Shown: positions 1-5,078 of the stretch, in pieces | How the letters are laid out: every line of letters begins with the position of its first letter | Numbering within the stretch: position 1 is the first letter of the stretch | Assembly (NCBI GenBank): GCA_031282385.1 | Contig: JAITDV010000527.1 | Span: 1-7,147 of the forward strand | Source of the DNA: Planctomycetaceae bacterium | Lineage (GTDB): Bacteria; Planctomycetota; Planctomycetia; Pirellulales; Thermoguttaceae | DNA length: 7,147 nt | Direction of reading: 5' to 3' | Notes under the pieces: model-generated | What the model saw: the letters and a program-made list of their open reading frames with translations, nothing else | Told to the model about the DNA's origin: nothing | Databases searched by the model: none | Position numbers and translations under genes: made by a program

Positions 1-60
1 CTATCGGAAAGCAGGCTTTTACGCTTTTGAGTCACACAATTTATAGTACGGATGGTATAT
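1..60 (+). repeat. Repeat A, copy 1 (5' truncated by window edge)
   Basis: This is the right part of a ~105-bp interspersed repeat found four times in the window, always in the same orientation. Landmarks shared with the other copies, in order, are TATCGG, AAGCAGGCTTTTACG, TTGAGT, CAATTTATAGTAC and a final TATAT. The left part, beginning TTTAAACYG in other copies, lies outside the window. Copies 3 and 4 start exactly at the 3' ends of genes, so a gene may end just upstream of this window. That last point is inference. Confidence 0.8.
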
Positions 61-274
61 TGGGATTTAGTTCCGCTGCGATGCGGCGGGTTGTTATGCA
101 ATGTTCTTTCAGGACGAAATTCATTGGCAATTTTTATACACGCGACTGAATAGTTACAGTTACGCAGTTACTTATAATCTTTGTGTCTCTGCGTATTATT
201 TCCTAACTCCCCCCCTGCAATCTTTGTGATGTTGTGTTATCATATCGTTCCTTCGTTGCGGATAGCGACGGAAT
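61..274. other. Intergenic, no gene seen
   Basis: I see no coding region here. A GACTGAATAGTTAC motif at 144-157 matches AACTGAATAGTTAC at 867-880 and may be the right end of a small element that includes repeat A copy 1. There is a run of seven Cs near 209-215. I could not pick a convincing promoter for the tRNA that follows. Confidence 0.5.
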
Positions 275-346
275 TACCCGGTAGTGTAATTGGTAACACA
301 AGGGATTTTGGTTCCCTTATACAAGGTTCGAATCCTTGCCGGGTAA
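275..346 (+). tRNA. tRNA-Gln (anticodon UUG)
   Basis: The sequence folds into a full cloverleaf. The acceptor stem pairs TACCCGG (275-281) with CCGGGTA (339-345), and A346 is the discriminator. The D stem is GTGT/ACAC (284-287/296-299) around a loop containing GG. The anticodon stem is AGGGA/TCCCT (301-305/313-317) with loop TTTTGGT, which places the anticodon TTG at 308-310, read as UUG for glutamine. The T arm is CAAGG/CCTTG (322-326/334-338) with the usual loop TTCGAAT. CCA is not encoded and must be added enzymatically. Six Ts follow directly at 347-352 and may help end transcription. Confidence 0.96.
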
Positions 347-452
347 TTTTTTATGTAGGTAACTTCTAAAAACCGTAGTGTTTTTTGCGAGTTTAGTGTT
401 TTGAGTTAATAAATAAATCGTAACAATTCAGTCGTGTGCTTTTTTTATCTAC

Positions 453-878
453 AACTATTCTGTTCCCAAAAAACCAATAATTCCGCACGGAACAACATAA
501 TTTTACAAACGGTTCTAATATTCCAACCCTTATTAATCAAATTACCATTAGTAGCCAAAATTTCCTTCCGATGCGCCCTTATGTTTTGTTTGATATATTT
601 TGAAAGTTTAAACCGTTTACACTTTAAATTTCCTATACCGCCGTCCGCTTATCTATCGGAAAGCAGGCTTTTACACTTTTGAATCATGTAATTTACAGTA
701 CATATTTTTTGTCTTAAATTTACCATCGAATAGGGAATAAGGGCGCATTTTTTGGGTGTTGTCTGCTACTAAGGGAAATTGGATAAATAAGGGTTGTTTA
801 CTTTAGAATGCTGCGTTTTTGTCTGCATCGTTCTTAAACCTTTTTTCCTAAACAATTGAATCCCGCAACTGAATAGTT
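453..878. mobile_element. Candidate degenerate palindromic (MITE-like) element
   Basis: The ends are inverted: AACTATTC at 453-460 and GAATAGTT at 871-878. Inside, an arm at 523-581 is the imperfect reverse complement of 737-796. The best matching blocks are CAACCCTTATT, TTAGTAGC and ATGCGCCCTTAT in the left arm. Repeat A copy 2 lies between the arms. There is no transposase, so if this was mobile it was non-autonomous. No target-site duplication is evident. The similarity of its tips to those of B1 and B2 is seen in the sequence; the mobile nature is inferred. Confidence 0.45.
607..706 (+). repeat. Repeat A, copy 2
   Basis: Full-length copy beginning TTTAAACCG and running through TATCGGAAAGCAGGC to TTTACAGTAC. 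It is the most divergent full copy; its internal hairpin (GTCCGCTT against AAGCAGGC) has one mismatch and one wobble pair. Unlike copies 3 and 4 it does not follow a recognisable gene but sits at the centre of the inverted repeat at 523-796. Confidence 0.85.
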
Positions 879-908
879 ACGTTTGAAAATCAAATTATTA
901 GAGGTTTC

Positions 909-942
909 TTGATGTATTTTTAGGTTAGAGAAAAGGTCTATT
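909..942 (+). repeat. R unit, 34-nt direct repeat, copy 1
   Basis: These 34 bases are identical to 1252-1285, and 7050-7080 matches them over 31 bases with one difference. The core is AGGTTAGAGAAAAGGTCT. An inverted version of the core, AGACCTTTTCGCTAACCT, lies at 1091-1108. The unit therefore acts as a terminal piece of the B elements, and this copy may be the remnant end of another. Confidence 0.85.
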
Positions 943-944
943 GT

Positions 945-980
945 CTATCAAATATCAAGGACAACTGTGATATTTGATAG
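945..980. repeat. Perfect 13-bp AT-rich hairpin
   Basis: CTATCAAATATCA (945-957) pairs perfectly with TGATATTTGATAG (968-980) around a 10-nt loop. It lies directly after the R unit and is followed by a T-rich stretch. It could be a weak terminator, a protein-binding palindrome, or part of a repeat element. No neighbouring gene decides between these. Confidence 0.7.
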
Positions 981-1112
981 GATTTGTTTTTGCCGTGTTA
1001 ATTAACAGTTTTTTACGAATTTTTTAATTTGCGGACAAGATGTACAGATTTAACGATTGTGTCGATATTGTTACAATTACAGTAACTATTAGACCTTTTC
1101 GCTAACCTGTAG

Positions 1113-1208
1113 GAGACCACCCCTAACCCATCCGAATGAGGGGAATAATTCGCCTCCCTCGTAGGCGTCTTCTTATTCCCCTCCTTCGGAGGGGTTAGGG
1201 GTGGTCTC
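1113..1208. repeat. Long hairpin of element B1
   Basis: GAGACCACCCCTAACCC (1113-1129) pairs with 1192-1208 over 17 bp without mismatch. After one mismatch come 6 bp, another mismatch, and 11 bp (1138-1148 with 1173-1183). The tip is CGCCT/AGGCG (1151-1155/1163-1167). The right arm can also fold alone as CCCCTCC-TTC-GGAGGGG (1178-1194). A homologous hairpin lies at 6928-7017. Confidence 0.9.
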
Positions 1209-1251
1209 GGAGGAGTTAAAGTCGGTTTTTCGTTGTAGTTTTTTTGTTGCG

Positions 1252-1285
1252 TTGATGTATTTTTAGGTTAGAGAAAAGGTCTATT
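1252..1285 (+). repeat. R unit, copy 2
   Basis: Identical over 34 bases to 909-942. It forms the right end of element B1 and runs directly into the C repeat upstream of the cysteine synthase gene. Confidence 0.85.
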
Positions 1286-1366
1286 CAATCGGCAGTTCTA
1301 CACTACAAAAATTTATATCTGACAGGAACGCAGCGCAGTTACCGCTTAAAACTGTCATGTTTTTTG
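1281..1366 (+). repeat. Repeat C, copy 1 (leader of cysM)
   Basis: About 85 bp are homologous to 6838-6926. Shared landmarks are TCGGCAG, CTACAAAAA, GGAACRCA, CAGTTACC and CTTAAAAC-GTCATGTTTTT. It ends 65 bases before the cysM start, so the gene's leader, and possibly its promoter, is made partly of repeat sequence. An in-frame ATG at 1357 lies inside this repeat but lacks a ribosome binding site and is not used as the start here. Confidence 0.75.
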
Positions 1367-1419
1367 TGTGTTTACTTGTGGCATGTAAATTGCGAAATGC
1401 TATTTTTTGGTCGATTTTA

Positions 1420-1425
1420 TTAGGA
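1420..1425 (+). promoter_or_regulatory. Ribosome binding site of cysM
   Basis: TTAGGAG precedes the ATG at 1432 at normal spacing. This decides the start against the in-frame upstream ATG at 1357. Confidence 0.75.
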
Positions 1426-1431
1426 GAATTT

Positions 1432-2316
1432 ATGACGATCTTGGAGACAGTGGGAAGGACGCCGCTCCTTCCTATATTTGAAGGAAATAATGGAGCGCGT
1501 ATTTTTGCCAAAGCGGAATTTTTTAATCCGAGTGGTTCTGTCAAAGATCGTGCAGTCAAGGGCATGCTTGTCGAGGCAATAAAGTCGGGCAAATTGACTA
1601 AAACGAAAACCATACTTGACGCAACAAGCGGCAATACTGGAATTGCTTATGCAATGTTTGGTGCGGCGCTCGGTTACAAGGTACTTCTCTGTTTGCCTGC
1701 CAACGCAAGTAAAGAACGGAAACGGTTATTGAATATTTATCGTGCGGAGATTGTAGCAACAAATCCAATGGAAAGTTCGGATGGCGCGTTGCTTAAAGCA
1801 AGACAACTTTACAACGACAATCCTGGCACATACTATTATCCCGATCAATATAGCAACGACGAAAATTGGAAAGCGCATTACAACGGTACGGCGGTTGAAA
1901 TATGGGAACAAACGGATCGGAAGGTAACGCATTTTGTTGCGGGAATGGGAACTTCGGGAACGTTTACGGGTACGGCGCGCCGTCTGAAAGAATTTAATCC
2001 GTCAATAAAAACCGTTCCCATGCAACCCGAATCGCCGTTGCATGGACTTGAAGGCATGAAACACATGGCATCGACAATTTTACCTGGATTTTATGATCCG
2101 ACACTTTTTGACGGAAGAATTGACGTCAGTACTGAAGAAGCGAAAAAAATGACTCGTCGTCTTGCCGAAGAGTTAGGTTTATTTGTTGGTATCAGTTCTG
2201 GTGCAAATGTACTTGCAGCTGTCAAGTTAGCCGAAACATTGTCTTCTGACGCAATTATTGTAACGATATTATGCGATAGCGGCAACAGATATTTGAGCGA
2301 TGAGTTGTGGGATTAA
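1432..2316 (+). CDS. cysM: PLP-dependent cysteine synthase, CysM-like
   Basis: A 294-residue fold-type II PLP enzyme of the cysteine synthase family that makes cysteine by beta-replacement on an activated serine. NPSGSVKDR (33-40 region) carries the PLP lysine K38. TSGNTG (65-70) binds substrate, GMGTSGTFTG (171-180) binds the PLP phosphate, and GISSG (253-257) and SGNRYLS follow near the end. The start at 1432 is chosen because TAGGAG sits seven bases upstream and the family normally begins close to 'VGRTPL'. The longer in-frame start at 1357 lies in repeat C. Downstream mec, cysO and moeZ homologues indicate that the sulfur donor is a carrier-protein thiocarboxylate rather than free sulfide; this is inference from context. 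The protein ends soon after NRYLSDELWD, so it lacks the longer C-terminal tail of M. tuberculosis CysM. Whether it uses O-acetylserine or O-phosphoserine cannot be decided here; HGLEGMKHM (204-212) aligns near the mycobacterial phosphate-binding arginine. Confidence 0.93.
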   Translation: MTILETVGRTPLLPIFEGNNGARIFAKAEFFNPSGSVKDRAVKGMLVEAIKSGKLTKTKTILDATSGNTGIAYAMFGAALGYKVLLCLPANASKERKRLLNIYRAEIVATNPMESSDGALLKARQLYNDNPGTYYYPDQYSNDENWKAHYNGTAVEIWEQTDRKVTHFVAGMGTSGTFTGTARRLKEFNPSIKTVPMQPESPLHGLEGMKHMASTILPGFYDPTLFDGRIDVSTEEAKKMTRRLAEELGLFVGISSGANVLAAVKLAETLSSDAIIVTILCDSGNRYLSDELWD

Positions 2317-2375
2317 CGTAACAATAATTATGTTTGCAATTGATAAATTTGATAAGTGAAATTAAGTTAAATCAA

Positions 2376-2813
2376 ATGATTGTAATTACAGATGAGAAAA
2401 TCGCCGAAATAAACATGTATGCCGAATTGGAATATCCGCATGAATGTTGCGGTGCGTTGCTTGGTCGAGTTGAGTCGGAGCGAAAAAATGTTATCGGCAT
2501 TATTCCAATTTCAAACAAACGCGAACCGGAAGCAAAACACAATCGTTTTCTCATTCAACCTGAAGAATTTTTATCGTGTGAGAAAACTGCAAGAAAACAA
2601 GGCGTAGATTTGATAGGTTTTTATCATTCGCATCCGGATCATCCATCATTTCCGTCGGATTATGATTTGGAACATGCGTTGCCGGTGTATTCGTATGTTA
2701 TAGTTTCGGTAACGTTGGGCAAAGCAGATGAGGTAACAAGTTGGTTATTGCGGGAAGACAGGACGCAATTTGATAAAGAATTTGTTCAGATTTTAAACTG
2801 TTCACACTTTTAA
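2376..2813 (+). CDS. mec: JAMM/Mpn+ metallopeptidase, Mec-like
   Basis: A 145-residue zinc isopeptidase of the JAMM family. In M. tuberculosis the homologue Mec+ cuts cysteine from the CysO-cysteine adduct; in other thiocarboxylate pathways relatives trim extra residues from the carrier tail. The zinc motif is H84-S-H86-P-x6-S94-x2-D97 (HSHPDHPSFPSDYD), and the catalytic glutamate is E23 in HECCGALLG. The length matches the family. The start at 2376 is preferred; a TTG at 2334 would add 14 residues but has no ribosome binding site, and the site for 2376 is also weak. The gene begins 59 bases after cysM. The last six codons (LNCSHF) and the stop lie inside repeat A copy 3, so the original C-terminus was probably replaced by repeat sequence. 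They lie beyond the catalytic core, so activity is probably kept. Confidence 0.9.
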   Translation: MIVITDEKIAEINMYAELEYPHECCGALLGRVESERKNVIGIIPISNKREPEAKHNRFLIQPEEFLSCEKTARKQGVDLIGFYHSHPDHPSFPSDYDLEHALPVYSYVIVSVTLGKADEVTSWLLREDRTQFDKEFVQILNCSHF

Positions 2814-2898
2814 TTTCTTTTACCGCCGCCTGATTACCTATCGGCAAGCAGACTTTTACGCTCTTGAGCCGAGCAATTTGTAGTACGAACAGTATATG
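2792..2898 (+). repeat. Repeat A, copy 3, overlapping the mec 3' end
   Basis: Full-length copy starting TTTAAACTGTTCACAC and ending AGTATATG, about four-fifths identical by eye to copy 4. It supplies the last codons and the stop of mec. The internal hairpin (GCCTGATT against AAGCAGAC) carries two mismatches, so it is a poorer terminator than copy 4. Confidence 0.9.
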
Positions 2899-2992
2899 TC
2901 TGCTAATGCGAATGTTTTTTGATGTAACTTGTGTTCGTTAATTTTGTACTTTGGTGCAAGTAATTTTGCTTTAATTATTAACAAATTAAAAC

Positions 2993-2997
2993 GGAGT
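2993..2997 (+). promoter_or_regulatory. Ribosome binding site of cysO
   Basis: CGGAG lies eight bases before the ATG at 3005, the clearest such site in the cluster besides that of cysM. With the repeat just upstream, it suggests cysO is translated independently of mec. Confidence 0.65.
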
Positions 2998-3004
2998 AAA
3001 TTTT

Positions 3005-3301
3005 ATGACAACTTCAAACCCACAATTGGTAACAATTCAACTTCCGACAGCTCTTCGGACTTTTACGGATGGTTTATCGGAGATAAAAGTTGAGGCGGCA
3101 ACTGTTGACGAGTCGTTGGTTAAGTTGACGGAGCTTTATATTGATTTGAAACGGCATCTTTTTGATGATGATGGCAAGTTGCGAAGTTTTGTCAATGTTT
3201 TTTTGAATGACGAAAATATACGCACGGTAGATGGATTTGTAACTCCGGTCAAATCGGGTGATACAATTATGTTGATACCGGCGATTGCGGGTGGTGTTTA
3301 A
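3005..3301 (+). CDS. cysO: ThiS/MoaD-fold sulfur carrier protein, CysO-like, ending GGV
   Basis: A 98-residue ubiquitin-like sulfur carrier. Recognisable parts are the N-terminal strand VTIQLPTALR, FVNVFLNDENIR near 62-73, and the C-terminal SGDTIMLIPAIAGG, which closely resembles the end of mycobacterial CysO. The di-glycine (96-97) should be adenylated by the MoeZ-like enzyme and converted to a thiocarboxylate that CysM uses. An extra valine (98) follows the di-glycine, so the carrier must be trimmed before activation; the adjacent JAMM protease is the likely enzyme, by analogy with HcyS/HcyD of Wolinella and QbsE/QbsD of Pseudomonas. GGAG at 2993-2996 sits eight bases before the ATG. The last bases of the Val codon and the stop belong to repeat A copy 4. 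It lies 191 bases after mec, separated by repeat A copy 3. Confidence 0.9.
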   Translation: MTTSNPQLVTIQLPTALRTFTDGLSEIKVEAATVDESLVKLTELYIDLKRHLFDDDGKLRSFVNVFLNDENIRTVDGFVTPVKSGDTIMLIPAIAGGV

Positions 3302-3403
3302 ACTGTTCACACTTTAAATTTACTTTACCACCGCCTGCTTACCTACCGGCAAGCAGGCTTTTACGTTCTTGAGTCGCGCAATTTATAGTACAAATAATAT
3401 ATG
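3297..3403 (+). repeat. Repeat A, copy 4, starting in the last codon of cysO
   Basis: Full-length copy from TTTAAACTGTTCACAC to AATATATG. Its first bases form the end of the Val codon and the TAA stop of cysO, and it fills most of the gap to moeZ. It carries the best-paired internal hairpin of the four copies (see the terminator-like entry). Confidence 0.9.
3333..3362 (+). terminator. Terminator-like hairpin inside repeat A copy 4
   Basis: GCCTGCTT (3333-3340) pairs perfectly with AAGCAGGC (3351-3358) around a 10-nt loop and is followed by only four Ts. It resembles a weak rho-independent terminator and could end or attenuate transcription between cysO and moeZ. Copies 2 and 3 hold the same hairpin with one or two mismatches, so the structure belongs to the repeat and need not have evolved for this gene. 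Confidence 0.5.
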
Positions 3404-3490
3404 AATGTTAAGTTTTGTATTCGGTTGTGCGGAGATATTTGGTTGTAGTTTTTCAGAATATTTGTAACGATAAATGATATTGCGGTTATT

Positions 3491-4636
3491 ATGCAGGAAC
3501 TTTCTATTGAAGAATTGACGCGGTACAGTCGTCATTTGATCCTTCCGGAGGTTGGTTTGGAGGGACAATTACGTCTCAAAAATGGTCGTGTCTTGCTTAT
3601 AGGTACGGGTGGGTTAGGTTCTCCGGTGGCGTTGTATTTGGCGGCGGCGGGGGTTGGTACGCTTGGGATTGTAGATTTTGACGTGGTTGACGAAACTAAT
3701 CTACAGCGTCAAATCATACATGGAACTCGTGATTTATTGCGGCCAAAAGTAGCGTCGGCACAAGATCGAATCAGTGAAATCAATCCTTACACGGATGTAG
3801 TTACGTTTAATGTACGGCTTGATTCAGAGAACGCATTGGGGATTATACGTGATTTTGATGTTGTAGTTGATGGGACGGACAATTATGCGACACGTTATTT
3901 GGTCAACGACGCCTGCGTTCTTTTGGGCAAGCCGAATGTGTATGGTTCAATATTTCGATTTGAAGGTCAGGCGAGTGTTTTTAATTATCGCGGCGGACCT
4001 TGTTATCGTTGTCTTTATTCATCTCCGCCTCCTCCTGGTCTTGTTCCGTCGTGTGCGGAGGGCGGTGTTCTTGGGGTGTTGCCCGGAATAATTGGTTGTA
4101 TTCAAGCGAATGAGGCGTTGAAAATTTTACTTAATGACGGCGAGACGTTATCGGAGCGGTTGTTATTTTTTGATGCCTGGAAACTCAAATTTCGCGAGTT
4201 GAAGTTGCGCAAGGACAAGACTTGTCCGATTTGTGGTGAGAATCCGACAATTCATGAGTTAGTTGATTATGAGGAATTTTGCGGGTTGAAGGGCAAAGGT
4301 GATAATTTTGAGGTGGAATCAATTTCGGCGGTAGGTTTACGTGATATGCTTGAAAGTTCACCGGAGACGTTGGAGATAATTGATATTCGTGAACCGCATG
4401 AAGTTGCAATGGGAATGTTACCGAGATCGCGAGCAATTCCGTTTGGACAAGTTGTGAGACGCAAGGATGAATTGAATCCGAATTTGTTGAATGTTTTCAT
4501 TTGCAAAATAGGCACAAGAAGCGAACAAGCAATTAAAGCTCTCAAAGAATCCGGTTTTGAAGGTCGTCTGATGAATTTACAAGACGGTACAAACGCATGG
4601 GCAAGAGATGTTGGAAATTATGTTGTTACCTACTAG
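3491..4636 (+). CDS. moeZ: MoeB/ThiF-type adenylyltransferase with rhodanese domain, MoeZ-like
   Basis: A 381-residue, two-domain enzyme that activates the sulfur carrier with ATP and then thiolates it. The E1-like domain covers about 1-250: RYSRH at 11-15, the nucleotide loop GTGGLGSP (38-45), DFDVVDETNLQRQ (62-74), K86, the DGTDN motif with D130, two CxxC zinc pairs (C171/C174 and C245/C248), and a cysteine in PSCAEGGVLGV (C188). The rhodanese domain covers about 275-381, with EIIDIREPHE and the active-site loop CKIGTRS (C338), so persulfide chemistry should be intact. The start at 3491 fits the family N-terminus, though no strong ribosome binding site is visible. It lies 189 bases after cysO, with repeat A copy 4 between. 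In M. tuberculosis the MoeZ gene is remote from cysO, so linkage here ties it to the cysteine pathway; it may also serve molybdopterin or thiamine carriers, as such enzymes often do. Confidence 0.93.
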   Translation: MQELSIEELTRYSRHLILPEVGLEGQLRLKNGRVLLIGTGGLGSPVALYLAAAGVGTLGIVDFDVVDETNLQRQIIHGTRDLLRPKVASAQDRISEINPYTDVVTFNVRLDSENALGIIRDFDVVVDGTDNYATRYLVNDACVLLGKPNVYGSIFRFEGQASVFNYRGGPCYRCLYSSPPPPGLVPSCAEGGVLGVLPGIIGCIQANEALKILLNDGETLSERLLFFDAWKLKFRELKLRKDKTCPICGENPTIHELVDYEEFCGLKGKGDNFEVESISAVGLRDMLESSPETLEIIDIREPHEVAMGMLPRSRAIPFGQVVRRKDELNPNLLNVFICKIGTRSEQAIKALKESGFEGRLMNLQDGTNAWARDVGNYVVTY

Positions 4637-5078
4637 AAAATAAACCGTAAAGAAAAATTCATAAATATTGTTGCTTTTTTCTGCAAGATGAGTTATATTC
4701 GCCGTCCTTGAATTTTCTGTTTTAAGCTAGTGTTATGTTTGTTATGCTCGCAAGGTTTCTTTTGGCGATTACGGACACTAAAAAAAGAAAACTGAAAATT
4801 AAAGTGCAAAGAGTATTTGATTTCATAACTGTATTTGTTGATATAACATGAGGTTGTGAGATTGAGATTTTGTAGCAAAAAATTTCGATTTGGTTGAGTT
4901 GTGAAAAATTTGATTGAGTTCTGCGTAAATCGTTTTTGTGTAGAACGAGAATTTTTCACTTTAGATTTAATTATTGCATGATGTTTTTTCAATTCAATTT
5001 GTCGAAGAAAGAATTAACAATGCAATAAATTTTGTAACGTTTAATCCAATTTACTAACAAAATTGAATGGAGGAAAAA
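4637..5078. other. AT-rich intergenic region, no gene seen
   Basis: A 442-bp AT-rich stretch between moeZ and the DUF1559 gene. I see no coding potential on either strand that resembles a family; the longest minus-strand frame is rich in Lys, Asn and Phe, as expected from base composition. No strong terminator follows moeZ; TTGC-TTTTTTCT-GCAA near 4671-4686 is the closest, and it is weak. The promoter of the DUF1559 gene presumably lies here but I cannot assign it. GGAGG at 5069-5073 is the ribosome binding site for the ATG at 5079. Confidence 0.55.

Larger units (their letters stand above)
1084..1285. mobile_element. B1: hairpin-bearing MITE-like element
   Basis: The left end, AACTATTAGACCTTTTCGCT (1084-1103) followed by AACCT, is an inverted match to the right-end core AGGTTAGAGAAAAGGTCT (1264-1281). 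The middle is a 96-nt hairpin (1113-1208). The segment from GGTCTCGGAGGAGTTAAAG to the R unit is shared with B2 at 7014-7080. There is no transposase, so any movement would depend on one elsewhere. The order of modules differs from B2: here the C repeat lies after the R unit, there it lies before the hairpin, which points to nested insertion or rearrangement. Confidence 0.6.
347..1431. other. Gene-free repeat mosaic between tRNA and cysM
   Basis: About 1.1 kb carries no protein gene I can support. The stretch is built from repeats: an imperfect palindromic element at 453-878 centred on repeat A copy 2, an R unit at 909-942, a small AT-rich hairpin at 945-980, the B1 hairpin element at 1084-1285, and the C repeat at 1281-1366. 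The short reading frames here run through repeat sequence and resemble no family I know. Confidence 0.75.

Noticed and set aside
181..369. Open frame of 62 codons overlapping the tRNA
   Set aside because: It covers the whole tRNA-Gln gene and has no coding features.
434..682. Open frame of 82 codons on the + strand
   Set aside because: It runs through the inverted arm and repeat A copy 2, has no ribosome binding site, and its translation resembles no family.
1281..1634. Minus-strand frame of 117 codons opposite the cysM start
   Set aside because: It is antisense to the conserved N-terminal part of cysM and begins in repeat C; the + strand protein is clearly the real one.
2792..3403. Regular repeats suggesting a CRISPR array
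   Set aside because: The repeats are about 105 bp, diverged, and separated by genes, with no regular short spacers and no cas genes.
3005..4636. Carrier plus ThiF-like enzyme as molybdopterin or thiamine genes
   Set aside because: A CysO-like C-terminus (PAIAGG) and adjacent cysteine synthase and JAMM protease fit cysteine synthesis better; no moa, moe or thi partner genes are present. A secondary role for the MoeZ-like enzyme is not excluded.
4671..4686. Terminator after moeZ (TTGC and GCAA around a T-rich loop)
   Set aside because: The stem is only four base pairs and the T run lies in the loop rather than after the stem.
4693..4992. Minus-strand frame of 99 codons
   Set aside because: It is rich in Lys, Asn, Phe and Ser, as expected from AT-rich noncoding DNA, with no recognisable domain or ribosome binding site.
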